Positions 44,521 through 52,530 of a stretch of DNA of 64,000 nucleotides are shown piece after piece. The translations under genes and the position numbers were made by a program. This DNA is from Tistlia sp040905785 (GTDB taxonomy: Bacteria > Pseudomonadota > Alphaproteobacteria > Kiloniellales > DSM-21159), in the NCBI RefSeq assembly GCF_040905785.1, contig NZ_JBBDQW010000052.1, positions 1 to 64,000 of the forward strand. Direction: 5' to 3'. Positions within the stretch are counted from its first letter, which is position 1. Each line of letters starts with the position of its first letter. Below the pieces are notes generated by a model that had not been told where the DNA came from, did not search any database, and was given only the letters and a program-made list of their open reading frames with translations.

Positions 44521-45681
44521 CTACTGGAACAGCTTGAGCAGGTTCTGCGGCAGCTGGTTGGCCTGGGCGAGCATCGAGACGCCGGCCTGGACCAGGATCT
44601 GCTGCGAGGTGAAGTGAGACATCTCCGCCGCGACGTCGAGGTCGAGCAGGGCCGAGCGGGCCGCCTCAGTGTTCTCGACGGTCGTCGCGATGTTGGCCGA
44701 GGCGAACTCGAGGCGATTCTGGCTCGAACCGAGCTGGGCGCGGTTCTGCGCCAGCGTGTCGATGGCGGAGCTGACGTCGGTGATCGCCAGCTCTGCGTTC
44801 GCCTGGGTGTCGATCGTGGCGGTCGAGAGGCTTGCCGAGAGCGCCGTGGTGCGCGCCGACGAAAGCTGGATCGTCACGTCGTCGTAGGTGTCGGTGCCGG
44901 TGCCGATCTTGAACTCCAGCGACAGCGTGTTCGAGGTGCCGCCGGCGACCTCGAAGGCGTTGTTCGCCGCGATCGCCAGGGTGTCATCGAACTGCGAGTT
45001 GAGCTGGATCGTCAGGCCCGCGCCGCCGATCGTCACGTCCCGGAAGTCACCTGCCGCGGGCGCCGTGATGCCGGCCTCCGAGGTATAGTTGATGCCGGTG
45101 GCGACGTTGGTGACCGTGAACTGGTCGGTCGTCGCGTTGAAGGCGACGGTGACCGAGTCGGTGGCCGAGAAGGCGCCGGTGTCGTTCGAGAAGATGAACT
45201 GCTCGATGCCGTCGGCCTGCTCGATGTTGGTGCCGATCGTGGCGGCCGCAAAGGTGTTCGAGCCGTTCAGCAGCTTGGTGCCGTTGAACTCGGTGTCGTC
45301 CGCGATGCGGTCGATTTCCGAGCGCAGGGCCGTGAACTCGCCGTTCAGCATGCCGCGCTCGGTGTTGGAGAGCTGGCCCGAGCTCGACTGCACGGACAGC
45401 GACTTCATGCGGATCAGGATGTCGTTGATGCGGCTCAGCGCACCGTCGGCGATCTGCAGCATGGAGACGGCCTGGCCGGCGTTGACCTGGGCCTGCTTGA
45501 GGGCACTGACCTCGGCGCGCAAGCGCGAGCCGATCGCCAGCGAGGCGGCGTCGTCCTTCGCCGACAGCACGCGGCTGCCCGAGGACAACTTGGCGACGGA
45601 GTTCGAGGCCGCAGCGTCGGACATCGTCAGGTGACGATGCGCGACGTTCGCGGCGAAGTTTGAAATCACGTTGAGGGGCAT
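44521..45681 (-). CDS. fliC: Flagellin (copy 1)
   Basis: 386 aa. The conserved N-terminal D0/D1 region (VISNFAANVAHRHL, SVAKLSSGSRVLSAKDDAA) and C-terminal D1/D0 region (NRLEFASANIATTVENTEAARS, LVQAGVSMLAQANQLPQNLL) are intact, with a Thr/Asp-rich variable middle. It forms the filament. AAGGAG precedes ATG 45681, and a perfect sigma-54 promoter lies 150-165 nt upstream. The second flagellin at 49588 has the same length and is clearly alike throughout. Confidence 0.96.
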   Translation of the reverse strand: MPLNVISNFAANVAHRHLTMSDAAASNSVAKLSSGSRVLSAKDDAASLAIGSRLRAEVSALKQAQVNAGQAVSMLQIADGALSRINDILIRMKSLSVQSSSGQLSNTERGMLNGEFTALRSEIDRIADDTEFNGTKLLNGSNTFAAATIGTNIEQADGIEQFIFSNDTGAFSATDSVTVAFNATTDQFTVTNVATGINYTSEAGITAPAAGDFRDVTIGGAGLTIQLNSQFDDTLAIAANNAFEVAGGTSNTLSLEFKIGTGTDTYDDVTIQLSSARTTALSASLSTATIDTQANAELAITDVSSAIDTLAQNRAQLGSSQNRLEFASANIATTVENTEAARSALLDLDVAAEMSHFTSQQILVQAGVSMLAQANQLPQNLLKLFQ

Positions 45682-45832
45682 AGCCGGGGTCTCCTTGAGG
45701 TCTAAGCCTGAAAGAAACGGACCGTTGCGTCGGCAGGGGCCGGGCGGCGGTCTGAGGTCTTTCTCCTCTCGCTTCTTCAGCTCTCGTCGCCGTCCTCGTG
45801 CTTACCTGGCACGGTCCGGCGATACTCATTCA

Positions 45833-45847
45833 GCAACCCTCGTGCCA
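45833..45847 (-). promoter_or_regulatory. Sigma-54 promoter of flagellin 1
   Basis: On the minus strand TGGCAC-GAGGG-TTGC, a perfect match to the -24/-12 consensus with GG-N10-GC spacing. It lies in the 435-nt gap between flagellin 1 and the fliD/fliS unit. Confidence 0.9.
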
Positions 45848-45932
45848 GTTGCCACCGATGGGAGTAACCTACGGAAATACAAAGAGAAATTTCGTGCTGC
45901 CATGGGATCTCCAAGGAGAGGCCAGGCCCGAT

Positions 45933-45947
45933 CGGCAAGTTGTTCCC
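45933..45947 (-). promoter_or_regulatory. FlbD (ftr)-like element, flagellin 1, proximal
   Basis: CGGCAAGTTGTTCCC: left half perfect, right half partial. It begins after 85 intervening nt upstream of the sigma-54 site. Confidence 0.5.
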
Positions 45948-45990
45948 GGTGCAGGGGCGAGTCTTGCCGGGCCGAATCGGTTGCCCCAGA

Positions 45991-46005
45991 GAGCAGGTTC
46001 TGCCG
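45991..46005 (-). promoter_or_regulatory. FlbD (ftr)-like element, flagellin 1, distal
   Basis: GAGCA-GGTTC-TGCCG: right half perfect, left half one mismatch. It lies 143 intervening nt upstream of the sigma-54 site. Confidence 0.5.
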
Positions 46006-46047
46006 GGCGTCGCGTCCTTCCGGGCCCCCTCGCCGCCCTCGAACGCG

Positions 46048-46078
46048 AAAGGGCCCCATCCTGCGCGGATGGAGCCCC
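46048..46078 (-). terminator. Terminator of the flaG-fliD-fliS unit
   Basis: CCATCC/GGATGG stem (46056-46061, 46067-46072) with a 5-nt loop, one mismatch and four more pairs below; on the minus strand TTTCG follows. It lies about 40 nt past the fliS stop. Confidence 0.6.
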
Positions 46079-46116
46079 TGGCGACGGCCGGACGGAAGCG
46101 GGCAGCTGCCCGCAGG

Positions 46117-46599
46117 CTAGGCGGAGAGGTAGAGCTGGCGGGCGGGCGGCTGGTCCTGCTTCGGAGCGGGGCCGGCGGGCGCGCTGCGGGGCGCGGCGCC
46201 GTAGCCGGCGGCGGCCGGCCTGGCGGGAGTCGCCTGCTGCGCCAGCTCGTGCCAGGAGAGGCGCAGCGGCTCGAGCAGCCGGATGACCTCCTCGGCGGCC
46301 TGCGGATCGTTCCTGAAGTCGACCTCCGGCAGCTTGCGCAGGGCGAAGGAGTAGAGGTTCTTCAGGTTGGCGGCGATCTCGCCGCCGCGCTCCAGGTCAA
46401 GCGTCATGTAGAGGTGGTAGACGATCTCGGTGGCGCGCTTGTTGGAGCGGCAGCGGGCCTCGATGTCGCCGCGGGCGATGGCGTCGATCGCCTCCTTCAA
46501 GGAGCTGATCGCCCGGTCGAACAGCATGGCGACCAGCTTCGCCGGCGAGGCGCTCATGATCTGCTGAGTCTGGTACGTTTTCGCGGCTGCGTTCTTCAC
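46117..46599 (-). CDS. fliS: Flagellin chaperone FliS (copy 2) with extended tail
   Basis: 160 aa. The core (KTYQTQQIMSASPAKLVAMLF, KEAIDAIARGDIEARCRS, HLYMTLDLERGGEIAANLKNL) is the standard FliS fold; the motif QQIMSASPAKLV is better kept here than in copy 1. The last 40 residues are Pro/Ala-rich and extra. The start is GTG 46599, with AAGGGAG upstream. It follows fliD by 48 nt and so belongs with flaG-fliD. Confidence 0.92.
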   Translation of the reverse strand: MKNAAAKTYQTQQIMSASPAKLVAMLFDRAISSLKEAIDAIARGDIEARCRSNKRATEIVYHLYMTLDLERGGEIAANLKNLYSFALRKLPEVDFRNDPQAAEEVIRLLEPLRLSWHELAQQATPARPAAAGYGAAPRSAPAGPAPKQDQPPARQLYLSA

Positions 46600-46647
46600 C
46601 GGCTTCTCCCTTGTCCTGCCGTGGTACCCAGGCTAGCGGCCCAAGGG

Positions 46648-49044
46648 TTAATTCCTCTTCGACATGGCGTCGACGATCTGCTCGAGGCTCTTGCGCTGGT
46701 TGTTGAGAGTGGCCAGCAGCGACTCCATCCTGACGAAGCGCTCGAGCATCTTCTCGCGCTGGAACTCCAGCCGCTCCAGCGTGAAGTCGGCACGCTCCTG
46801 GTTGCGCGTGTTCTGCTGGGTCAGGGTATCGATCTCGGCGTCGACGGCGCCGGTGTTGGCGGTCAGCAGACGGTCGAGCTCGTAGAACATCGAGGCGCCG
46901 AGGCCGACGGTGAAGTCGATCTGCACGTCCGAGAGGGCGGCGTCGCCGGTGTAGATCATGCGCAGGCCCTCGGCGCCGGACTGGTCCGTGACCGTGATGG
47001 TGCGCCCGGAGGTCGTCGCCGTGCCGTCGTCGCTGCCGTCGGCGGCGCCGCCGACGTTGGCGCTGCCGATCATGGTGCCCTGGGTCGTCAGGCCGAGCGC
47101 GGCGACCAGGTCGCCGGTGTCGCCGGCGATCTCGACCGGATCGCTGCCGGTCGCGCTGATCTGCATGTAGGTGCCGTCGTCGCCGGCGGTCAGCGTTGCC
47201 GAGATGCCCGGAATGCCGGCCAGGTTGATGCGTCCGACGATGTCGTCGAGGCCGTCCACGGCGACGTCGTAGGCGATCGCCGTGCCGTTGAGGGTGAACT
47301 GGCCGGAGGTCGTCGCCGCGACGCTGTCGACGCCTTGGAGCGGCGCGGTCTCGTCGACCACCGCGGCCGAGCGCTCCGCCGCCGAGCCGACCGAGCCGAT
47401 GTTGATCTTGTAGCCCGCGGGGTCGTAGGCCGCCTTGCCGTCGAAGCCGATCAGCTGGACGCGCGGGTCGGAGCTCGAGAAGTCGAAGGCGAACAGCCGC
47501 TTGACGGCATCCGGGCTGTTCAGCAGGGCCTCGTCGAGCTTCGTCTCGTCGATGACCAGGGTGTCGTTGCCCAGAGGATCGTTCAGGCTGTCGTTATCGA
47601 TGAAGTTGACGCCGATCTGGGCGAGCACCGAGTAGCTGGGGTCGACGCCGGTGGCACCGGCGCCGAGCAGGCGGGACATCGCGCCCTCGACGGTCGACAG
47701 CACGGTGGTGCCGAACAGCGGGCCCGCGTCCTCCGCCTTCTTCTGCGTATTCGGGTCCGTCTGGCCCTGCTGATTGATGAAGATCTTCAGCTCGTTGTAG
47801 GCGTCGACGAAATCGGACACCGCCGTCTTGACCGCGCTCAGGTCGCGCTCGACGTCGATCTTGATGGTGGTGCCGACCTCGGCCTGGAACAGGCTGAGCG
47901 TGATGCCGGTGAAGAGGTCGTTGATGGTGTTGCCGCTGCGCTCGATGATCTGGTCGGCGCGGACGATCCCCAGGCCGGCGACCAGGCTGTTGCTGTCGTT
48001 CTTGACCGAGATCGCGGCGCCGCCGTCGCCGGAGATCGCCAGGCGCACTTCGCCGCCCTCGGTCACGACCTCGGCCGTGACGCCGGCGACGGCGCCGATC
48101 TTCGCGGCCAGGGTGTCCAGGGTGTCGGTCGAATCGTAGGTCACCGTGCCGAGCAGCGCGCCCGCGCCGCTGCGCAGCTCGAAAGTGTTGCCGGTGCCGG
48201 TGACGCCGTAGTTCGAGAGGGGGTCCGAGGCGCTGGCGACCAGCGTCGATTCGAACTTGGAAGGATCGAGCAGCCCATCGGCCTTGAGCAGTGCCTTCTG
48301 CGCCGCCTGCAGCTCGTTCGAGAAGCTGACTCCTCCGTCCTCCGAGATGCCGAGGTCGGCGAGGGTGCCGCCGGTCTCGTTGTCGAGCACGATGTCCTTG
48401 CCGGTCTCGGTCGCGGTCAGCACCAGGACCGATTGGTTGCTGCCGACCGAGACGATGCTGGCCGAGACGCCGGACGGTGCGCTGCCGGTATTGGCGTTGT
48501 TGAGGCGGTCGCGCAGGTCGGCGAGCGTGTCGCTGGCGGCGACCGTGATGGTCTTGCCGTTGACGTCGAAGGAGCCGCTGCTGCCGAGCGCGGTCGAGAT
48601 CGAGGCGAAGGTGCCGCTGCCCAGCTTGTGGGCCTTGGCGATCTGCAGCACCTCGATCTCGTGGCTGCTCGCCTCGGCGGCGTTGGTCGTGGTGACCCCG
48701 ACCAGGTTCGCCGCCGGGCTGCCCGTGGCGCCGTCGCTGCGGCTGGTCGAGGCGAAGGCCGACTTGGCGCTGAAGATGTCGCTGGAGTTGCCGATGGCGA
48801 TCTTGCCGTAGAGCGTCGAGAGCGAGGTCTTCACGCCCTGCATCAGGCTGCTCATGCTGTTGAGCGCCTCGATCTTGGTCTTGTTGGTGTCGATCTTGGC
48901 TTCGATGCGGTCGATCGGGATGCGCTTGGCGGCGTAGGTCGCCTCGACGATCTGGTTGAAGTCGATGCCCGAGCTGAAGCCCGAGTAGCGCACGCGGCCG
49001 CTGGTGTCGGTGACCAGGGAGCCGTTGATCAGGCTGTCGGACAT
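46648..49044 (-). CDS. fliD: Flagellar filament cap protein FliD
   Basis: A 798-aa cap protein, longer than the usual 450-650. N-terminal YSGFSSGIDFNQIVEATYAAKRIPIDRIEAKI (in pieces) and SLMQGVKTSLSTLYGK match FliD; the C-terminal part ends in a coiled coil (TLTQQNTRNQERADFTLERLEFQREKML in pieces) with FVRMESLLATLNNQRKSL. The middle is Asp/Gly/Thr-rich and enlarged, which may mean extra surface domains. It lies 4 nt after flaG. Confidence 0.94.
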   Translation of the reverse strand: MSDSLINGSLVTDTSGRVRYSGFSSGIDFNQIVEATYAAKRIPIDRIEAKIDTNKTKIEALNSMSSLMQGVKTSLSTLYGKIAIGNSSDIFSAKSAFASTSRSDGATGSPAANLVGVTTTNAAEASSHEIEVLQIAKAHKLGSGTFASISTALGSSGSFDVNGKTITVAASDTLADLRDRLNNANTGSAPSGVSASIVSVGSNQSVLVLTATETGKDIVLDNETGGTLADLGISEDGGVSFSNELQAAQKALLKADGLLDPSKFESTLVASASDPLSNYGVTGTGNTFELRSGAGALLGTVTYDSTDTLDTLAAKIGAVAGVTAEVVTEGGEVRLAISGDGGAAISVKNDSNSLVAGLGIVRADQIIERSGNTINDLFTGITLSLFQAEVGTTIKIDVERDLSAVKTAVSDFVDAYNELKIFINQQGQTDPNTQKKAEDAGPLFGTTVLSTVEGAMSRLLGAGATGVDPSYSVLAQIGVNFIDNDSLNDPLGNDTLVIDETKLDEALLNSPDAVKRLFAFDFSSSDPRVQLIGFDGKAAYDPAGYKINIGSVGSAAERSAAVVDETAPLQGVDSVAATTSGQFTLNGTAIAYDVAVDGLDDIVGRINLAGIPGISATLTAGDDGTYMQISATGSDPVEIAGDTGDLVAALGLTTQGTMIGSANVGGAADGSDDGTATTSGRTITVTDQSGAEGLRMIYTGDAALSDVQIDFTVGLGASMFYELDRLLTANTGAVDAEIDTLTQQNTRNQERADFTLERLEFQREKMLERFVRMESLLATLNNQRKSLEQIVDAMSKRN

Positions 49045-49048
49045 CTGA

Positions 49049-49396
49049 TTAGACCTTCATGTCGAGTTCGCGCGCCAGCAGCTCGCGGATGCCGCGGGCG
49101 TCGCGCAGGATCGCTTCGGCGGGAAACTGATTCAGAACCTCGCCGGTCTCGCGGTCGCGGACGACGGCGACCACCCGCCTGGTCGGTTCGTCGACGTCGA
49201 GCTCGATCTTGACCGAGGTCAGCGCCACCTCGTCGCGGGGCGGGCCCTCGGCGCCGCTCAGGCTTTCGAGGGACTTGACGGCGAAGCCTCCGTCCGGAGC
49301 GGGGCGCTGTGCCGGGGCCGCCTGGCCGTGGGGCAGGAGCGAAGCGCCGGAAGCGGCAGCCGTCGAAGTCGGCGGTAGGATGGACAGGTGTTCCAT
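49049..49396 (-). CDS. flaG: FlaG family protein
   Basis: A 115-aa protein. The C-terminal FlaG domain reads KIELDVDEPTRRVVAVVRDRETGEVLNQFPAEAILRD in pieces, ending in a helix LARELDMKV. The N-terminal half is Ala/Pro-rich. FlaG proteins affect filament length and are usually next to fliD, as here. A sigma-54-like promoter lies about 100 nt upstream. Confidence 0.9.
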   Translation of the reverse strand: MEHLSILPPTSTAAASGASLLPHGQAAPAQRPAPDGGFAVKSLESLSGAEGPPRDEVALTSVKIELDVDEPTRRVVAVVRDRETGEVLNQFPAEAILRDARGIRELLARELDMKV

Positions 49397-49493
49397 CGCT
49401 CGTCTCGCCTCTAAGCCATTGCGGTGTCGTCTCGCAGCTCGACGCCCGATCGACCGGAGGGTCGGGGCGCCGCAATGCCTGGGAATGTATCAA

Positions 49494-49508
49494 GCAAGAT
49501 GCGGGCCA
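49494..49508 (-). promoter_or_regulatory. Sigma-54 promoter of flaG-fliD-fliS
   Basis: TGGCCC-GCATC-TTGC on the minus strand: one mismatch to consensus, GG-N10-GC spacing kept. An FlbD-like element was not clearly seen upstream, because that stretch is flagellin 2 coding sequence. Confidence 0.65.
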
Positions 49509-49539
49509 ATATGCCGAGCGCATCGGAGAGAAGGCGGCC

Positions 49540-49572
49540 GGGGGGGCGGGGGGGGGGGGGCCCCCCCCCGGG
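49540..49572. repeat. Long G/C homopolymer palindrome (G7-C-G13-C9)
   Basis: A run of 7 G, one C, 13 G and then 9 C, ending GGG. The G13/C9 part is self-complementary. It lies between the flagellin 2 stop (minus) and the flaG promoter, in the position of a terminator. It could be a terminator, a variable tract, or an assembly artefact. Confidence 0.7.
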
Positions 49573-49587
49573 ACCTCCTCGTCGGCC

Positions 49588-50748
49588 TCAGCCGAACAGA
49601 CGCATCAGGTTCTGCGGCATCTGGTTGGCCTGAGCCAGCATCGAGACGCCGGCCTGGACCAGGATCTGCTGCGAGGTGAACTTCGACATCTCCGAAGCGA
49701 CGTCGAGGTCCATCAGGGCAGAACGCGCCGCCTCGGAGTTTTCCGTCGCCGTCGCGATGTTGGCGGCGGCGAACTCGAGCCGGTTCTGGTTGGCACCCAG
49801 GGACGCGCGGTTCTGGGCGAGGGTGTCGATCGCGTTGGTGACCGCCGTGATCGCGTTGTTGGCGTTGGTCACCGTGTCGATCGTCGCGGTGTCGAGGTTC
49901 GAGTCCAGCGCACCGGTGCTGGCCTTGGACAGGTTGATGGTGATGTTGTCGGAAGCGTCGGTGCCCGTGCCGACCTTGAAGTCCAGCGACAGCGTGTTCG
50001 AGGTGCCACCGGCGATCTCGAACTTGTTGGTCGCAGAGATCGCCGCGGTGTCGTCGAACTGCGAGTTGAGCTGGATGGTCAGACCCGCGCCCTGGATGAC
50101 GACGTCACGGAAGGTGCCGGCTCCCGGGCTGGCGATGCCGGCCTCGGAGGTGTAGGCGACGGCGGTGACGTCGTTGGTGACCGTGAACTGGTCGGTCGTC
50201 GCGTTGTAGGCGACGGTGACCGAGTCGGTGGCCGAGAAGGCACCGGTGTCGCTCGAGAAGACGAACTGCTCGATGCCGGCGTCCTGGCCGATGCTGGCGC
50301 CGACGGTGGCGGCTGAGAAGGTGTTGGAGCCGTCCAGCAGCTTGGTGCCGTTGAAATCGGTGTCCTCGGCGATACGGTCGATTTCCGACCGCAGGGCCGT
50401 GAACTCACCGTTCAGCATGCCGCGCTCGGTGTTGGAAAGCTGTCCCGAGCTCGACTGAACCGACAGGGTCTTCATCCGGGTCAGGATGTCGTCGATGCGG
50501 CTCATCGCGCCGTCGGCGATCTGAAGCATCGACACGGCCTGGCCGGCGTTGACCGAAGCCTGCTTCAGGGAACCGACCTCCGCCTTCAGACGCGAGCCGA
50601 TGGCGAGAGCCGCGGCGTCGTCCTTGGCGGACAGCACGCGGGTGCCGGCCGACAGCTTGGCGACGGAGTTGGAAGCCGAGGCGTCGGACATGCCGAGGTG
50701 GCGATGGGCGACGTTGGCAGCGAAGTTGGAAACGATCGAAAGAGCCAT
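49588..50748 (-). CDS. Flagellin (copy 2)
   Basis: 386 aa, the same length as copy 1 and alike throughout. It begins VSNFAANVAHRHLGMSDAS and ends VSMLAQANQMPQNLMRLF. The conserved D0/D1 ends are intact and differences concentrate in the middle (for example NDVTAVAYTSEAG versus NVATGINYTSEAG). TAGGAGA precedes ATG 50748, and a perfect sigma-54 promoter lies about 90 nt upstream. Two flagellins with own promoters allow composite filaments; whether both are used is unknown. Confidence 0.95.
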   Translation of the reverse strand: MALSIVSNFAANVAHRHLGMSDASASNSVAKLSAGTRVLSAKDDAAALAIGSRLKAEVGSLKQASVNAGQAVSMLQIADGAMSRIDDILTRMKTLSVQSSSGQLSNTERGMLNGEFTALRSEIDRIAEDTDFNGTKLLDGSNTFSAATVGASIGQDAGIEQFVFSSDTGAFSATDSVTVAYNATTDQFTVTNDVTAVAYTSEAGIASPGAGTFRDVVIQGAGLTIQLNSQFDDTAAISATNKFEIAGGTSNTLSLDFKVGTGTDASDNITINLSKASTGALDSNLDTATIDTVTNANNAITAVTNAIDTLAQNRASLGANQNRLEFAAANIATATENSEAARSALMDLDVASEMSKFTSQQILVQAGVSMLAQANQMPQNLMRLFG

Positions 50749-50830
50749 GGTGGTATCTCCTACTTGGATGGTTGCAGTGTGCGCCGGCGTCCTGCCGGCA
50801 TGCCGCCTTCCTGGCAGCGTTCAATCCGAT

Positions 50831-50845
50831 GCAACGCTCGTGCCA
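50831..50845 (-). promoter_or_regulatory. Sigma-54 promoter of flagellin 2
   Basis: TGGCAC-GAGCG-TTGC on the minus strand, a perfect -24/-12 match, in the 355-nt gap between fliW and flagellin 2. Confidence 0.9.
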
Positions 50846-50849
50846 AACC

Positions 50850-50864
50850 CGGCAGAGCTTGCCC
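50850..50864 (-). promoter_or_regulatory. FlbD (ftr)-like element abutting flagellin 2 promoter
   Basis: CGGCA-GAGCT-TGCCC: one mismatch in the right half. It lies 4 nt from the sigma-54 element, where binding could hinder rather than help polymerase. Confidence 0.5.
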
Positions 50865-50910
50865 GGCAAGGATTTCCGCCCTCCCGCCCGCCGCCGCGGC
50901 ACTTTCTGCC

Positions 50911-50925
50911 CGGCAGATCTTGCCG
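50911..50925 (-). promoter_or_regulatory. FlbD (ftr)-like element, flagellin 2, perfect
   Basis: CGGCA-GATCT-TGCCG, a perfect inverted repeat, 65 intervening nt upstream of the sigma-54 site. CTGCCCGGCAG overlaps it on the left. Confidence 0.6.
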
Positions 50926-50929
50926 CCTC

Positions 50930-50944
50930 GACGGGTTTTTGCCG
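50930..50944 (-). promoter_or_regulatory. FlbD (ftr)-like element, flagellin 2, distal
   Basis: GACGG-GTTTT-TGCCG: right half perfect, left half poor; read on the minus strand it is CGGCAAAAACCCGTC, close to the Caulobacter ftr consensus as I recall it. It lies 84 intervening nt upstream of the sigma-54 site. Confidence 0.5.
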
Positions 50945-51019
50945 GGTCGCCGTTGCCGCCGGGATGTTTTTGCCCTGTGGTGGGGGCTTGGGGGGTACCC
51001 TGAATTTGCGCCAACGTAA

Positions 51020-51051
51020 CGGGGCGGGCTCCAGGTCTGGAGCCGGCCCCG
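51020..51051 (-). terminator. Strong hairpin after fliW
   Basis: CGGGGC and GGCTCCA (51020-51033) pair with TGGAGCC and GCCCCG (51038-51051) across one G-G mismatch and a 4-nt loop: 13 pairs. It lies about 55 nt past the fliW stop. No T-run follows on either strand. Confidence 0.6.
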
Positions 51052-51103
51052 AAGGAAGCCTGACTGATCGCGAAGGGTGCCCGGCCGGGAGCCGGCAGGC
51101 GCG

Positions 51104-51586
51104 TCAGCCGGCGAGGCTGTGGCGGATCTGATAGTCGGCGTTCTGCAGGACGATCTGGCGGCCGAGGCGGCGCTTGAGGTCGAGCACGAGCGGCGCGCGC
51201 AGGTTGGCGGTCATGTCCAGGCCCTTGGCGCCCTCGCGCAGCGTCACCATCAGCAGGAAGGTCGCCTCGGCGAGCGCGACGCCGGCGCTCCGGCAGGCGC
51301 CGGCGAGGTCGCCGGCGGCGATCAGGCCGGCATCGGGCTCCATCGGCGTCACGATGAAGGACAGCTCCGGCCGCTCGAGCGACTGCAGGAGCTTGAAGAG
51401 CGCCAGCTCGGGCTGCGGCAGGTTGGCGAGGCCGAAGCGCTGGCGGCCGCCGAAGCCGAGCAGGCCGGCGGGGAACTCCAGGGTGGTGCTCTCGTCGAAG
51501 GCGTAGATGCCGAAGCGGGTCTCGACGAACGTCTCCTCCGCCGCGGGCACGGTCGGCTCGGCGAGCAGGGCTTGAATGGCGGCCAT
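51104..51586 (-). CDS. fliW: Flagellar assembly factor FliW
   Basis: A 160-aa protein. ETRFGIYAFDESTTLEFPAGLLGF and RFGLANLPQPELALFKLLQSLERPELSFIV in pieces match FliW, ending with a segment LVLDLKRRLGRQIVLQNADYQIRHSL typical of the family. FliW binds flagellin and the translational repressor CsrA, coupling flagellin secretion to its synthesis. No csrA is in the window. It is the last gene of the flgI operon, 15 nt after flgL. FliW in an alphaproteobacterium is less common than FlbT/FlaF. Confidence 0.92.
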   Translation of the reverse strand: MAAIQALLAEPTVPAAEETFVETRFGIYAFDESTTLEFPAGLLGFGGRQRFGLANLPQPELALFKLLQSLERPELSFIVTPMEPDAGLIAAGDLAGACRSAGVALAEATFLLMVTLREGAKGLDMTANLRAPLVLDLKRRLGRQIVLQNADYQIRHSLAG

Positions 51587-51601
51587 GGCGGAGTTTTCCT
51601 T

Positions 51602-52519
51602 CTACTGCAGGAAGTTGACGAGTGAGATCCGGCTGAGCTTCGCCGTGACCGAAAAAGAGGCCTCGAGCATCACCTGGTCGGCCGTGAAGCGGGTCATCGC
51701 CTCGGCGACGTCGACGTGCTGGAGGTCGGCGATCGATTGTTCCACGTAGCCCATCAGTTCGGTGTGGCGGCCCTTGGCGCTTTCGAGGGCGATCTGGTCG
51801 GCGCCGACCTGCGAGCGCACGTCGGGCAGCCGGTCGACCGCCTGCTCGACCGCTTGCAAGGCCTGTTCCAGTTGCGTCTTGTCGCCGTTCGCCGTGCGCG
51901 TCAGCTGGATCGCGCGGCCGAGCGCCTCGAAGGCCGGGTGGTCGGCGGTGATCCCGTAGGTCAGGATCTCGTCCTCGTCGATCCGGGCCGCCTGCTGCAG
52001 GCTGTCGCCGGCGTAGTAGCCGCTGTTCGCCGGGATCGGGTCCAGGGGGTCGTAGCCGGGCGCCAGGGGGTCGAAGCTGCCGACCTCGACCGGGGCGCGG
52101 TTGCTGGTGCCGCCGGCGAAGAGGTAGCGGCCGTCCTCCTGCTTGTTGAGCAGGCCCGCGAACTGGTCGAGCATGGTCTGGCCGCGGTCGGCCAGGGCCA
52201 GGTCGCCGGCGTTGTCGCCATTGCTGGCGTTGACCAGCAGGGTCTTGAGCTCGCTGGCGATGTCCTGGAGCTGCGAGATGCCGCTCTCCATCGTCGTCAG
52301 GCGGGCGCTGACCAGGTCGATCTGCTTGACGAAGTTCCCCGAGCGCAGGTGCATGTTCTCGAGCGAAACCGCGCGCCGGCTGTCCTCGGCGATGCCGGCG
52401 TAGTCCTGGCTCTGCTTGCCGCTGGAGATCTGGATCGAGGCCTCCTGCATGCGCGTCTGCGTGCGGTTCGCGTTGAACAGCTGGTGGTCGTGCAGGGCGT
52501 AGGTCGAGGTGCGGATCAT
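51602..52519 (-). CDS. flgL: Hook-filament junction protein FlgL
   Basis: A 305-aa flagellin-family junction protein. The N-terminus (TYALHDHQLFNANRTQTRMQEASIQISSGKQ in pieces) and C-terminus (MTRFTADQVMLEASFSVTAKLSRISLVNFL in pieces) are the paired D0/D1 helices. FlgL connects FlgK to the filament. It starts 11 nt after flgK. Confidence 0.93.
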   Translation of the reverse strand: MIRTSTYALHDHQLFNANRTQTRMQEASIQISSGKQSQDYAGIAEDSRRAVSLENMHLRSGNFVKQIDLVSARLTTMESGISQLQDIASELKTLLVNASNGDNAGDLALADRGQTMLDQFAGLLNKQEDGRYLFAGGTSNRAPVEVGSFDPLAPGYDPLDPIPANSGYYAGDSLQQAARIDEDEILTYGITADHPAFEALGRAIQLTRTANGDKTQLEQALQAVEQAVDRLPDVRSQVGADQIALESAKGRHTELMGYVEQSIADLQHVDVAEAMTRFTADQVMLEASFSVTAKLSRISLVNFLQ

Positions 52520-52530
52520 CGGGGCGGTCC

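Noticed and set aside
45940..49212. A 1090-codon plus-strand open frame over fliS and fliD
   Set aside because: Antisense of clear flagellar genes, with low-complexity Val/Ala/Asp/Arg composition and no ribosome site or motif.
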